Source of the DNA: Planctomycetota bacterium
Lineage (GTDB): Bacteria; Planctomycetota; UBA1135; GCA-002686595
Assembly: GCA_012959525.1 (NCBI GenBank)
Contig: DUDB01000080.1
Location: forward strand, 62,001-126,000
Length of the DNA stretch: 64,000 bases
Direction: 5' to 3'
Made by a program: the position numbers and the translations under genes. Positions within the stretch are counted from its first letter, which is position 1. Each line of letters starts with the position of its first letter. Shown here one piece after another: positions 8,148 to 17,267 of this stretch. Under the pieces are notes generated by a model. The model made no database searches. It was not told the origin of the DNA and saw only the letters and a program-made list of their open reading frames with translations.

Positions 8148-10097
8148 TCAGTTCACGCCGTCCTTGTAGCCTGGCACGCCCGGGGCAGCATCCCAGACAT
8201 CCGGCCAGCCATCACTGTCGGCATCGACTCGATAGGGGGCCAGCTGCTGGTAGGCGGCGTCGATATTCGTGCCTGCGAACGACCGGATCACGTTGCCGGC
8301 CACGGTCACAGGTCCTTGGATCTGCAGTGGAGTCTGGAACAACCACTCGGCGTTGAAGCGTTCCATTCCGGTGTCCATTCCCGCGACCACGAAGTTCGGG
8401 GAGATCACTCCGTCGCCATCAAGGTCGCTGGGCAGGCTCTCGACGTCGTAGAGCACCAGATTGCTGAGGAATCTCAGCAGCCTTTCCCTGTCCCTTGCCG
8501 ACGCGCTCTGGAAGGCGATTTTCGAGCTGGACCCTTCGCCATCATGGCGCAGGATCGCGTGCTCGATCGTCAAGGACTGGCCATCGTGGCCCCACGGGAA
8601 GCCGCTTCCGACTCCCCAGAGGAACGGCGTGCGCCAGAGCGTGTTCTCGACCCCCCCGAAATCGGTCTCCTTGAATCCGTCACCCATGTCGTGGTGCTTG
8701 AAGTCGGAGAATATGCCCTCAACAGCGAAGCCTGAACGGTTAGGGGCGAAATCCAGACCGACCTTGGTGTAGAGCGGATTCAGTGCTCCCTCAAGGCGCT
8801 CGGTGGTCTTGTTCCAAGTCACGTTCAAGTCGAAGAGGCGACGATCGCCATCAAATGTCGCGTCCTGCGGCTTGAGGTCCCAACGCGGTTGATGGCACGT
8901 CGTGCACTTCATGCGCTCCATGAGCGTCACGCCCCTTATGAAATCCTTCTTGGAACCGGCGAATGCGGGCCTGGGGATGTTGAGCATGAACCACTCGGCG
9001 AGATCTAGATCCCCTTCACTAATCTCATTCATGTAGAGGTCGCCATCCGGATCGGTACGGCTGAACCCCATTGCGTCCATCGCTGATCCGTCGTCTGGCG
9101 CCCTGTGGGTTGCCGGGAACTGAATGGCTCCCGAGGTCGTGGGCAGGCTGACTCCATCCCCGTTCGGGTCATTGGTGGTGGAAGGGTCGAAGGCCTGCAA
9201 CCCGCTGTGGGCATTCGCCGGATCCCAATAAAACGCACGGTTGGTGGGGTTGAGCGCGCTGCGTCCCGGACCCTGTCCCCAGCCCCAGACGACCATGTGG
9301 AAGTTGAAGCCAACGGTTGCGACCCCATCGACTTCGCTGGCCCCGGAGACGGGACTGCCAGTGGCATCAACAAACCAGACGCGGAAAATGTTGTTGAGGC
9401 TCGGGACTCCGGTGGCACCACCCGAGAGGGCCAGCGACCCGAATTTTACATTCGGTCCGCCCGGGTAAGTCTCAACGTTGAGGGCCGGGGCAGACGTCGC
9501 TTCCGCGACGTCAATCCAGCCATCGCCGTTGGTGTCGCATGCGGAGAGGATCTGGGCCCGGGTTTGCAGGGCGAGCATTTCGACCAGCCCAGCCCCGAAG
9601 TAGTGGGGCGAGTTGCGGGAGAACCCTCCGTCCTTGTGAAAGCTGACCCCGCCTCCCGGATTGCCCTGGGGCAGATTGTGGCACCCCGAGCAGCTCAGCT
9701 GGTTGTTGGCTGTGATCTTCGCCGTTGTGCCGTCCGGCATGGGGCCGCCGAGATTTCCAATGGTTGAGAAAACCCCGTCACGGGTGCGGAATTCGCGGAA
9801 GTTGAGGTTGCGACCCAACTGGTAGGCGAGGAAAGGGTCGCGCTGGATGAGCGCGCCCGTGGCCCCTTGAGCCGTCGGATCGGAATCATGAATGGCGCGA
9901 ACGCGCTTGTTCTTGATCGACCGACCGCTTGCATCCACTCCCGGAGCACCAGATCCGACCAGGGCCGGCCGCTCGTTGTATTGGGCAGCTGCGGGCGCTG
10001 CCAGCAAGAGGCAAAGGGCCATCGGCGCTACTGCCAATAGGGACACTTTAAGGGCCGTGATTTTTCCGAGTGGTTCTGATGATTTTCGTTGGGACAT
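8148..10097 (-). CDS. Di-heme cytochrome c peroxidase-like exported protein
   Basis: A periplasmic or exported protein of about 649 residues with a signal peptide (hydrophobic run ending AAPAAAQ). Two c-type heme sites are visible: CSGCH at about residue 136 and CTTCH at about residue 398. This spacing and the surrounding sequence fit the di-heme oxidoreductase/putative peroxidase group related to CcpA and MauG. An EF-hand-like DTNGDGWID loop lies after the first heme, and a DSDGWPDVWD calcium loop lies at the C-terminus. The start was set at the second Met (10097) because it gives a compact signal peptide; the frame opens at 10130. The electron donor and substrate are unknown. Confidence 0.8.
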   Translation of the reverse strand: MSQRKSSEPLGKITALKVSLLAVAPMALCLLLAAPAAAQYNERPALVGSGAPGVDASGRSIKNKRVRAIHDSDPTAQGATGALIQRDPFLAYQLGRNLNFREFRTRDGVFSTIGNLGGPMPDGTTAKITANNQLSCSGCHNLPQGNPGGGVSFHKDGGFSRNSPHYFGAGLVEMLALQTRAQILSACDTNGDGWIDVAEATSAPALNVETYPGGPNVKFGSLALSGGATGVPSLNNIFRVWFVDATGSPVSGASEVDGVATVGFNFHMVVWGWGQGPGRSALNPTNRAFYWDPANAHSGLQAFDPSTTNDPNGDGVSLPTTSGAIQFPATHRAPDDGSAMDAMGFSRTDPDGDLYMNEISEGDLDLAEWFMLNIPRPAFAGSKKDFIRGVTLMERMKCTTCHQPRWDLKPQDATFDGDRRLFDLNVTWNKTTERLEGALNPLYTKVGLDFAPNRSGFAVEGIFSDFKHHDMGDGFKETDFGGVENTLWRTPFLWGVGSGFPWGHDGQSLTIEHAILRHDGEGSSSKIAFQSASARDRERLLRFLSNLVLYDVESLPSDLDGDGVISPNFVVAGMDTGMERFNAEWLFQTPLQIQGPVTVAGNVIRSFAGTNIDAAYQQLAPYRVDADSDGWPDVWDAAPGVPGYKDGVN

Positions 10098-10305
10098 GGT
10101 GGCAGGCTGGACTTGTGGGCTGATTGACAATCAGCGCCGTAGAGGGGGTCGGCTAGCTCGGGGGATGGGGAACCTCAAGCCGAAATTCAACCCTAAGTGC
10201 CCGTGGGGGGAAGGGGGAGGTGGAAAGGCTACGTCCCGATATGGGACCCTCTGAGCTATAGAAAAAGGTGGAATCGCTGACAAATTTCGTTGCCAGGCAC
10301 ACCAC

Positions 10306-11190
10306 TCACCTTCGCAGAAGCACGGCCTGGACTTGGGCCAGGTTGCGGGCATCTCGCCAGCGGCCACGCAGCTTGCAGCTGTGGATCAGGTTGCCCACTT
10401 GGCGCAGGAACATCTGCGTGTCGCTCGCATCGCACAGATACTCCTCGGAGTAGGGCAACTCGTGGGCCGCCAAGTAGCCGGCGCAGTGGTGTTTGTCCAG
10501 CAACTTCCCACCACCGAAAGGATCGAGAATGTAGCGCCTTCCGGCTTCGTGGACGGCGAGTAGCACGTGGCCGGGCAAGGGCAGGAGCCCGGTCTGCAAG
10601 CCTGCCCTGCGGGCCGTAAAGGCGTAGATCGCGCACAGGGTCAATGGCATGCCGGTGCGCCTCTCGATGGCGTCGGACAGAAAGATGTTGGAGGGGTGGT
10701 GATAGTCTCCACCGGATCCCGCGAAACCCATGTCGCTCGCGAGGAGCTGCACGAGGGCCGCCACCCGGGGTTTTCCGGGAGTCAGAACGCGGACGCGCGT
10801 GCGCAACTTGTTGCCCATCATGTCCAGGACCCGCTGGTGGGGGCGCGTGTCGGTCCTGGGGCTCGCATGCCGGTCGAGCAGGAACAGGGCCTTCTCAAGG
10901 TCGTGCTCCGAGCGGGAGGCATAGCGGATCAAGCGGCGCACATGGCTGCGGCGGGCGTCATCCAGGAGAATCTGGCGTGCGCGACCCCGAACCCGAGCGC
11001 GCGCACTGCGTGCCGCTCGTTTGAGGGCGGGATGGGCGGCTCTGCCCTGTCGTTCCAGCTCGCCTCGTACCTCGGCCTGCACCACGGGGCTGTCGTCCTC
11101 TAGGAGACTGATGAGCGCCTCAGTGTGGGCCTTGGAGCCCGGCGGGCTGATTCTGGCCAGCCTGGGGGTCTCTTGGATGGGGGAGGGCAT
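10306..11190 (-). CDS. SirB1-type transglutaminase-like protein
   Basis: About 294 residues with an Arg/Ala-rich helical N-terminal half and a C-terminal half of the transglutaminase-like superfamily 2 (SirB1) type. Diagnostic segments are NIFLSDAIERRTGMPLTLCAIYAF, split around the predicted catalytic Cys of that helix, then LLPLPGHVLLAV (His) and ILDPFGGG (Asp), giving a Cys-His-Asp order. Family members are cytoplasmic and poorly characterised; a protease or amidase role is not established. The N-terminal half looks like HEAT/Armadillo helices. I chose the second Met as start. It is divergent from the thiolase operon. Confidence 0.75.
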   Translation of the reverse strand: MPSPIQETPRLARISPPGSKAHTEALISLLEDDSPVVQAEVRGELERQGRAAHPALKRAARSARARVRGRARQILLDDARRSHVRRLIRYASRSEHDLEKALFLLDRHASPRTDTRPHQRVLDMMGNKLRTRVRVLTPGKPRVAALVQLLASDMGFAGSGGDYHHPSNIFLSDAIERRTGMPLTLCAIYAFTARRAGLQTGLLPLPGHVLLAVHEAGRRYILDPFGGGKLLDKHHCAGYLAAHELPYSEEYLCDASDTQMFLRQVGNLIHSCKLRGRWRDARNLAQVQAVLLRR

Positions 11191-11477
11191 GGGAGGCAGC
11201 CTCCAGTATGGCACGCGAAGAACGGCTTCGGCAAAACCTCTCCGGCATCGAGACCCCCATGCGAACTCAAGACCCCCACAAGGACTGCCCGCACGCCTTG
11301 AAGGTGAAACGGGGGGGCACTACCCTGGTTGGCCCAAATCTTAAGGATGCGGGAGCGTGGCACGGCCGTTGGCGTCGCGTCTCGAGCGGGCCAAGAGCTC
11401 GCTCCAACCCGGTCGCACAAGTCTCCTCCGCATCAGGCGAGGAAGCTCGCGACACCTGAGATCTGCAGGGACTACCC

Positions 11478-12713
11478 ATGGGCACACCCACCACCACAGC
11501 TTCGAACACGGCCGCACGCGGCGTGGTGATCACCCACGCCCTGCGTACGCCCATCGGGCGCTACCTGGGCTCCTTTGCCGACCTCTCCGCGGCGGACCTG
11601 GGAACCTCCCTGGTGACCGACCTGCTCGCGCGTTCCACCGTCGACCCCGAGCGTGTAGGGGAGGTCTTCATGGGTAACGGCCGTCAGGCGGGAGGCGGCC
11701 CGAACGTGGCCCGTCAGATCGCCGTGCGGGCGGGCATCCCTGAGACCACCACCGCGACTACGGTTAACATGGCCTGCGGCAGTGGCTTAAAAGCCATCCA
11801 ATTCGGCTCGGACTCGATTCGCCTGGGCCGCGCCGATGTGGTTGTGGCGGGTGGTGTGGAGAGCATGAGCGGCCTGCCTTACTTCCTCCCCAAGATGCGG
11901 CGTGGTTATCGCTTGGGCCACAGCAAGGTCGTCGACTCGATGTATCAGGACGGCTTTCATTGCCCCCTGGCGGACATGCTCATGGGCGCGACCGCCGAGA
12001 AGTTGGCCGGGCAGTACTCGATCACGCGCGAGCAGCAGGACGCCTTCGCCCTGGACAGCCAGCGCAAGGCCGGTGCGGCCGCTGAGGCCGGACGCTTCGA
12101 CGCGGAGTTGAGCCCCGTAGAGGTCGTGGGTCGCAAGGAGACCGTCACCATCAGCGCGGATGAGCACATGCGACCCGACACGGACATGGCGCGGCTCGGG
12201 AAGCTGCCGGCCGTTTTTGCGGACGAGGGCACGGTCACCCCGGGCAATGCCTCGGGCATCACTGACGGTGCTGCTGCGGTGCTGCTCATGGGTGAGGACA
12301 CGGCCCGCGAGATGGGCCTCGAGCCCCTGGCCCGGGTGGGCGCGATCGCCGCGGGCGGCGTGGATCCCACCATCATGGGCCTCGGCCCGGTCCCGGCCTT
12401 CGAACAACTGCAGCGCCAAAACGACCTGGCCCTGGACGCCTACGACCTGATCGAGCTGAACGAGGCCTTCGCTGCCCAGGTCCTGGCCTGCCAGAGCGAG
12501 ATGGGCTTCGATTCGGAGAAGCTCAACGTCAACGGCGGGGCCATTGCCCTGGGGCACCCCATCGGGGCCACGGGGGCCCGCATCGTCGTCACGCTGCTGC
12601 ACGAACTGGCCCGTCGTGGGGGAACCCACGGCCTCGCAAGCCTGTGTATTTCAGGGGGCATGGGGCTGGCCGCCGCCTTCCACCGCGAGGGCACAACGAA
12701 CACACCGGGCTGA
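11478..12713 (+). CDS. Acetyl-CoA C-acyltransferase (thiolase)
   Basis: A thiolase that joins or cleaves acyl-CoAs at the beta-keto position. The 411 residues show the acylated Cys in MACGSGLKA (Cys about 100), [21 protein letters not shown] with the catalytic His, and the second active-site Cys in SLCISGGMG. It is the first gene of a plus-strand block that also encodes 3-hydroxyacyl-CoA dehydrogenase, enoyl-CoA hydratase and a second thiolase, so it acts in fatty-acid or butanoate-type CoA metabolism. Whether it works in degradation or synthesis cannot be told from the sequence. Confidence 0.93.
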   Translation: MGTPTTTASNTAARGVVITHALRTPIGRYLGSFADLSAADLGTSLVTDLLARSTVDPERVGEVFMGNGRQAGGGPNVARQIAVRAGIPETTTATTVNMACGSGLKAIQFGSDSIRLGRADVVVAGGVESMSGLPYFLPKMRRGYRLGHSKVVDSMYQDGFHCPLADMLMGATAEKLAGQYSITREQQDAFALDSQRKAGAAAEAGRFDAELSPVEVVGRKETVTISADEHMRPDTDMARLGKLPAVFADEGTVTPGNASGITDGAAAVLLMGEDTAREMGLEPLARVGAIAAGGVDPTIMGLGPVPAFEQLQRQNDLALDAYDLIELNEAFAAQVLACQSEMGFDSEKLNVNGGAIALGHPIGATGARIVVTLLHELARRGGTHGLASLCISGGMGLAAAFHREGTTNTPG

Positions 12714-12773
12714 CGCCCTTCACCTCCACTCCGGACGCGCATTCAGCTCCGGACCAACCACTAGAACGCACCC

Positions 12774-13667
12774 ATGGAAATCAAGAAAGTCGGAGTCGTC
12801 GGATGTGGCCTAATGGGCCACGGAATCGTTCAGGTCGCCGCCCAGGGAGGCTGCGACGTTGTCGCTTTTGAGATGGACGAAGGTGCCCTGGCGAAAGGCA
12901 TCGCGCGCATCGAGAAGAGCCTCGCGAAGCTCGCGTCCAAGAACGTCGAGAAGGGCAAGATGAGCGAGGACGAGGCCCAGGCCTGGGTGGCCGAGACGCG
13001 CGGGCGGATCACCTCCAGCACCGAGAAGGCCAGCCTCGCCGACTGTGACCTGGTTGTGGAAGCCATCGTCGAGAACCTGGACGCCAAGAAGGGGCTCTTC
13101 AGTGAGCTGGGCGGCACCTGCAAGCCCGAGACCATTTTTGCCTCCAACACCTCCTCGTTCCCCATCGGCGAGATGGCGACCGCCTCGGGCCGTCCCGAGC
13201 GCTTCGTCGGCCTGCACTTCTTCAACCCCGTCCAACTCATGCGTCTGGTCGAGGTCGTGCGCACCGACGAAACCGATGCGGATGTCTATGACGCCGCACG
13301 CGCCTTCGGGAGTGCCTGCGGAAAGACCCCCGTCTCCTGTAAAGACACCCCGGGTTTCGTGGTCAACCGACTGCTTGTGCCCTACATGGTGCAGGCCATC
13401 GAGATGCTCGACCGCGGGGATGCCAGCAAGGAGGACATCGACGCGGCCATGCAGTTCGGCTGCGGCCACCCGATGGGCCCCCTGACCCTGACCGACTACG
13501 TGGGGCTCGACACGACCCTCTCCATCCTCGAGGGCTGGACCGAGCGCTATCCCGATGAGCCCGCCTTCTCGGTGCCCGCGAGCCTGCGCAGCAAGGTGGC
13601 CGAGGGCAAGCTGGGCCGCAAGACGGGCGAGGGGTACTACGCCTGGGAAGGGGACAAGAAGTCATGA
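12774..13667 (+). CDS. 3-hydroxybutyryl/acyl-CoA dehydrogenase
   Basis: An NAD-dependent oxidoreductase interconverting 3-hydroxyacyl-CoA and 3-ketoacyl-CoA. The 297 residues are the single-function form: Rossmann fingerprint VVGCGLMGHG at the N-terminus, ASNTSSFPI, catalytic His in GLHFFNPVQLM, and the helical C-terminal domain with KDTPGFVVNRLL and GHPMGPLTL. It follows the thiolase by 60 bp. Its stop overlaps the next start codon (ATGA at 13664-13667), which indicates translational coupling with a secreted cyclophilin, an unusual partner. Confidence 0.95.
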   Translation: MEIKKVGVVGCGLMGHGIVQVAAQGGCDVVAFEMDEGALAKGIARIEKSLAKLASKNVEKGKMSEDEAQAWVAETRGRITSSTEKASLADCDLVVEAIVENLDAKKGLFSELGGTCKPETIFASNTSSFPIGEMATASGRPERFVGLHFFNPVQLMRLVEVVRTDETDADVYDAARAFGSACGKTPVSCKDTPGFVVNRLLVPYMVQAIEMLDRGDASKEDIDAAMQFGCGHPMGPLTLTDYVGLDTTLSILEGWTERYPDEPAFSVPASLRSKVAEGKLGRKTGEGYYAWEGDKKS

Positions 13668-14665
13668 GATCATCCCACGTCCTCTCCGGCCTCGGCACTC
13701 TCGTGCTCGCGGCAGGGGCATTCTGTACTCAGGATCCTGAGCCGGCGGCAGCGGAAGTCCGCTACGCCTTGGCCGTGCCCGAGGTCTATATCGCGGGTGA
13801 GAGCTTCGACGTCGAGCTGAGCATTCAGGTGGCGGGGGCTGCAACGCAGATTCCGGCATGGGCTCTGTCGCCCGCGGCGTTTTCGGTGAAGGGCACGGCT
13901 CTGGGGAGTCGCAAGGGCAAGGCAAGCCTGCCACTGGCTGCGGAGCAAGGAGTTACGACCAGCCTCAACATCGGGCCCGCTCTGGCGACGGCCAAGCTAG
14001 CGGACGATACGGAGCTGGTACTGAACCTGAATCTGGGAGAGGGCCAGGAGGTTCGCGTTCCCATTCTACGAGGTGCGCCGCAAGGGCTGGACTTCATGAC
14101 CATGCCCGCAGAACAGCTCTCCGGCTATCAGGTCGTGCTGCTCACGCTGCACGGTCCCCTGCGCGCCGAGATGTGGCCTGATGTGGCACCCAATCACGTG
14201 CGTAACTTCCTCGATCTGGTCTACACCGGCTTCTACGACGACAACCAGTTTCACCGGGTCGTGCCCGGTTTTATGGTCCAGGCAGGCAGCGCTCGGCCCG
14301 AGCGCCCCGCGCCCCGAACCCTGAAGAACGAGTTCAATGCCAGGCGCCACCTGCCCGGCGTGCTCTCCATGGCGCGTTTTGGCGTCGACAGCAAGGACAA
14401 GAACGGGAAGACCATCCCCGCCTTTGACTCGGCCAGCAGCGAGTTCTTCGTCATGCACGCCGTGTATCCCAGCCTCGACGGTAAGTACACGGGTTTTGGC
14501 CAGGTGCTGACGGGCATGCCCGCAGTGGAAGCGGTGGTGGATAGCGTCAAGGCGGTGTTCGACCGCCGCAACCCTGCAACTCACAGGCCGCGTACGCGGC
14601 AGATCATTCGGCGAGCCATCGTCATAACCGCCCCAGAGGGCACTTCTGATAACTCTGACTCCTAA
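13664..14665 (+). CDS. Exported cyclophilin-type peptidyl-prolyl isomerase
   Basis: A 333-residue proline isomerase with an export signal (hydrophobic run ending AGAFC) and a beta-rich N-terminal region of about 120 residues that I do not recognise. The cyclophilin domain occupies about residues 145-320. It contains the active-site block FHRVVPGFMVQ, then GVLSMAR, EFFVMH and KYTGFGQV. Cys in AGAFCTQ could be a lipidation Cys, though the lipobox is poor. It is translationally coupled to the preceding dehydrogenase gene and followed 15 bp later by a second cyclophilin, so the pair sits inside an acyl-CoA operon. Confidence 0.88.
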   Translation: MRSSHVLSGLGTLVLAAGAFCTQDPEPAAAEVRYALAVPEVYIAGESFDVELSIQVAGAATQIPAWALSPAAFSVKGTALGSRKGKASLPLAAEQGVTTSLNIGPALATAKLADDTELVLNLNLGEGQEVRVPILRGAPQGLDFMTMPAEQLSGYQVVLLTLHGPLRAEMWPDVAPNHVRNFLDLVYTGFYDDNQFHRVVPGFMVQAGSARPERPAPRTLKNEFNARRHLPGVLSMARFGVDSKDKNGKTIPAFDSASSEFFVMHAVYPSLDGKYTGFGQVLTGMPAVEAVVDSVKAVFDRRNPATHRPRTRQIIRRAIVITAPEGTSDNSDS

Positions 14666-14680
14666 GAAATACCCATACCG

Positions 14681-15193
14681 ATGCCTAAGACGACTGCCAA
14701 CGTGACCGTGAAGATCGAGACCGAAGCCGGTGATATGACCGCCGAGTTTTTCACCGACCTGGCTCCGGGCCACGTGGAGAACTTCGTGAAGCTGGCCCGC
14801 GAGGGTTTCTATGACGGCACCCGCTTCCACCGCGTCATCCCCGGATTCATGATCCAGGGTGGCTGCCCCAACACCAAGGACGGGGGCTCGGGCCCTCCCG
14901 GCACCGGCGGTCCGGGCTATCAGATCGACGCCGAATTCAATGACGTGCACCACGAGCGCGGCGTGCTCTCCATGGCGCGCTCACAGGATCCCAACTCGGC
15001 GGGCAGCCAGTTCTTCGTCTGTCACGGCGAGGCCGGCTTCCTGGACAACCAGTACACCGCGTTCGGTCGCTTGACCGAAGGGCTCGAGGCATTGGATGCC
15101 ATTGCCGGCGGGGCTTGCACCCCGGGTGGTGAGGGATCTGCGCCCGTCGAGCCTGTCCAGGTCGTGCGCATGACCGTCGTCGAGAACGACTGA
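14681..15193 (+). CDS. Cyclophilin-type peptidyl-prolyl isomerase, cytoplasmic
   Basis: A compact 170-residue single-domain cyclophilin without a signal peptide. Active-site block FHRVIPGFMIQGG, then GVLSMARSQDPNSAGSQFF and NQYTAFGRL are all present, and the length matches cytosolic PpiB-like enzymes. It begins 15 bp after the exported cyclophilin gene and shares its local arrangement, so the two probably arose by duplication or were recruited together. It catalyses cis-trans isomerisation of prolyl bonds during folding. A specific link to the CoA enzymes around it is only positional. Confidence 0.92.
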   Translation: MPKTTANVTVKIETEAGDMTAEFFTDLAPGHVENFVKLAREGFYDGTRFHRVIPGFMIQGGCPNTKDGGSGPPGTGGPGYQIDAEFNDVHHERGVLSMARSQDPNSAGSQFFVCHGEAGFLDNQYTAFGRLTEGLEALDAIAGGACTPGGEGSAPVEPVQVVRMTVVEND

Positions 15194-15232
15194 GTTTTTC
15201 TCCCTTATCCACCCCCCATCCAGGACCTACCC

Positions 15233-16021
15233 GTGACATTCGAGAACATCCTCCTCGACAAGGACGGCGCCGTCGCTCGCGTGACGATCAACCGGCCCGA
15301 CAAGATGAACGCTCTCAACCATCAGACTCTGTCTGAGTTGGGTGAGGCATTTGACGACGTCAAGGGGGATACGGACATCCGTGCGCTCGTGATCACGGGC
15401 ACAGGGGACAAGGCCTTTGTGGCTGGCGCCGACATCGGCGAGCTGCTCGAGGTGGCGGGGCAGTCCGAAGAGGCGGCCAAGCTGGCCGGGTTCGGTCAGT
15501 CCGTCTTCCGCAAGCTCGACGAGTTGGGCAAGCCCTCGGTGGCCATGGTCAACGGCTTCGCTCTGGGTGGCGGTTGTGAGCTGGCTCTGGCCTGCACCTT
15601 GCGTACGGCCTCCAACACCGCACGCCTGGGATTGCCCGAGGTGAGCCTGGGCATCATCCCCGGCTATGGCGGCAGTCAGCGTCTGTCGCGCATCGCCGGC
15701 CCTGGCGTGGCGAGGGAGTGGATTCTGACCGGCGACATGGTCTCGGCTGAAGAGGCTCACCGTGTCGGCGTGATCAACCGCATCTTCGCGCCCGAGGATC
15801 TGGAGGAAGGCACGGCCAAGCTGGTCAAGTCCATGCTCAGCAAGGGCCCGCTGGCCATCGAATTAGGGATGCAGGCCATCCTGAGGGGCTGGGACATGAC
15901 CCAGTCCGAAGGGGAGCAGATGGAGACCGAATTCTTCGGCAAGGCATCGGTTACAGAAGACATGGCCGAGGGCATGGCCGCGTTCCTCGAAAAGCGAAAG
16001 GCGTCGTTCCAAGGCAAGTAG
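15233..16021 (+). CDS. Enoyl-CoA hydratase
   Basis: A crotonase-family enzyme hydrating trans-2-enoyl-CoA to 3-hydroxyacyl-CoA. The 262 residues show AFVAGADIGE and GFALGGGCELAL, which form the oxyanion hole, and LPEVSLGIIPGYGG with catalytic Glu residues, so both acid/base positions appear intact. It starts with GTG at 15233; the sequence TFENILLDKDG follows directly, as in other family members. Together with the neighbouring dehydrogenase and thiolases it completes the hydration, oxidation and thiolysis steps of beta-oxidation. No acyl-CoA dehydrogenase or ligase is in the window. Confidence 0.94.
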   Translation: MTFENILLDKDGAVARVTINRPDKMNALNHQTLSELGEAFDDVKGDTDIRALVITGTGDKAFVAGADIGELLEVAGQSEEAAKLAGFGQSVFRKLDELGKPSVAMVNGFALGGGCELALACTLRTASNTARLGLPEVSLGIIPGYGGSQRLSRIAGPGVAREWILTGDMVSAEEAHRVGVINRIFAPEDLEEGTAKLVKSMLSKGPLAIELGMQAILRGWDMTQSEGEQMETEFFGKASVTEDMAEGMAAFLEKRKASFQGK

Positions 16022-16054
16022 GCCGTTCACTCAACCGCCAGGAAACAACCAATC

Positions 16055-17260
16055 ATGAGTCAAGAAGTCGTCATCGTCGGTGGAGCGCGCACACCCATGG
16101 CCGAGTACGTGGGCACACCCGGCTACGGAGCGTTCAAGGATCTGTCCGCCATCGATCTTGGCGTGCATGCATCCATGGCCGCCCTGGAGCGTTCGAAGGT
16201 GGATCCGACCAGCGTCGATCACGTGGTCATGGGCAATGCCCTCCAGACCTCCACGGATGCCATCTACGGTGCCCGGCACGTGGGACTGCGGTCAGGGGTT
16301 CCCGAGCACGCTCCGGCGCTTACCGTCAACCGACTCTGTGGCTCGGGCATCCAGTCCATCGTCAGCGCGGCCCAACTGATCCAGCTTGGTGAGGCGACGA
16401 CCGTGCTCGCCGGCGGCATCGAGAACATGAGTCAGGCCCCCTTCGTGCTGTACGGCGCGCGGCGCGGCTTTCCATTCGGCAAGGCCCCCGAGATGCAGGA
16501 CCTCCTGTTCGCCAGCCTGTACGACCCCTACGCCGACACCTACATGGCTCAGACCGCCGAGCGCGTGGCCAAGCGCCTGGACATCGGTCGCGAAGCCCAG
16601 GATGAATACGCCTTCCGCAGCCACGAGCTGGGGGCCAAGGCCGTCAGCGAGGGGCTCTTCGCCGAAGAGATCGCCCCGGTGACACTCAAGACCCGCAAGG
16701 GCGAGCGCGTGATCGACACCGACGACCACATTAAGCCCGAGACCACCATCGAGGCTCTCAGTGGCCTGCGCGCCGCCTTCGGGAAGGAAGGCACCGTGAC
16801 CGCAGGCAATGCCAGCGGCATCGTGGACGGTGCGGCGTCTGTCGTGGTGACCACCGACGCGCGCGCCAAGGCCGATGGCTTGGACGTGATGGCGACCATC
16901 CGTGGCTGGAGCTACGTGGGCGTCGATCCCAAGGAGATGGGCATCGGCCCGGTGCCCGCCATCCGTACGCTCTTGGAGAGAGCCTCCTTGAGCACGGACG
17001 ACGTGGACTACTTCGAGATCAACGAGGCCTTCAGCGCCCAGTACCTGGGCTGCGAGAAAGAGCTGGGCCTCGATCGCGATCGGTGCAACGTGAACGGCGG
17101 TGCCATCAGCCTTGGGCATCCGCTGGGTGCCACGGGAACGCGCCTGATCTTGACCCTGTGCTACCAGTTGCGTCGTAGCGGCAAGCGCTACGGCGTGGGT
17201 TCGGCCTGTATCGGTGGCGGTCAGGGCATCGCCATGTTGATTGAGAATACGGCGGGCTAG
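16055..17260 (+). CDS. Acetyl-CoA acetyltransferase (second thiolase)
   Basis: A 401-residue thiolase paralogous to the one at 11478. Nucleophilic Cys is in RLCGSGIQS (Cys about 95). NEAFSAQ, GGAISLGHPLGATG and the second Cys in SACIGGGQG follow. The sequence differs throughout from the first thiolase, so they probably have different chain-length preferences or opposite directions; this is inference. It lies 33 bp after the enoyl-CoA hydratase gene. The next gene starts 7 bp after its stop, so the block reads as one operon. Confidence 0.94.
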   Translation: MSQEVVIVGGARTPMAEYVGTPGYGAFKDLSAIDLGVHASMAALERSKVDPTSVDHVVMGNALQTSTDAIYGARHVGLRSGVPEHAPALTVNRLCGSGIQSIVSAAQLIQLGEATTVLAGGIENMSQAPFVLYGARRGFPFGKAPEMQDLLFASLYDPYADTYMAQTAERVAKRLDIGREAQDEYAFRSHELGAKAVSEGLFAEEIAPVTLKTRKGERVIDTDDHIKPETTIEALSGLRAAFGKEGTVTAGNASGIVDGAASVVVTTDARAKADGLDVMATIRGWSYVGVDPKEMGIGPVPAIRTLLERASLSTDDVDYFEINEAFSAQYLGCEKELGLDRDRCNVNGGAISLGHPLGATGTRLILTLCYQLRRSGKRYGVGSACIGGGQGIAMLIENTAG

Positions 17261-17267
17261 AGCAAGC

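Noticed and set aside
11478..17260. Polyhydroxybutyrate synthesis operon
   Set aside because: Thiolases are present but no PhaB-type reductase or PhaC synthase follows; the dehydrogenase is of the NAD beta-oxidation type.
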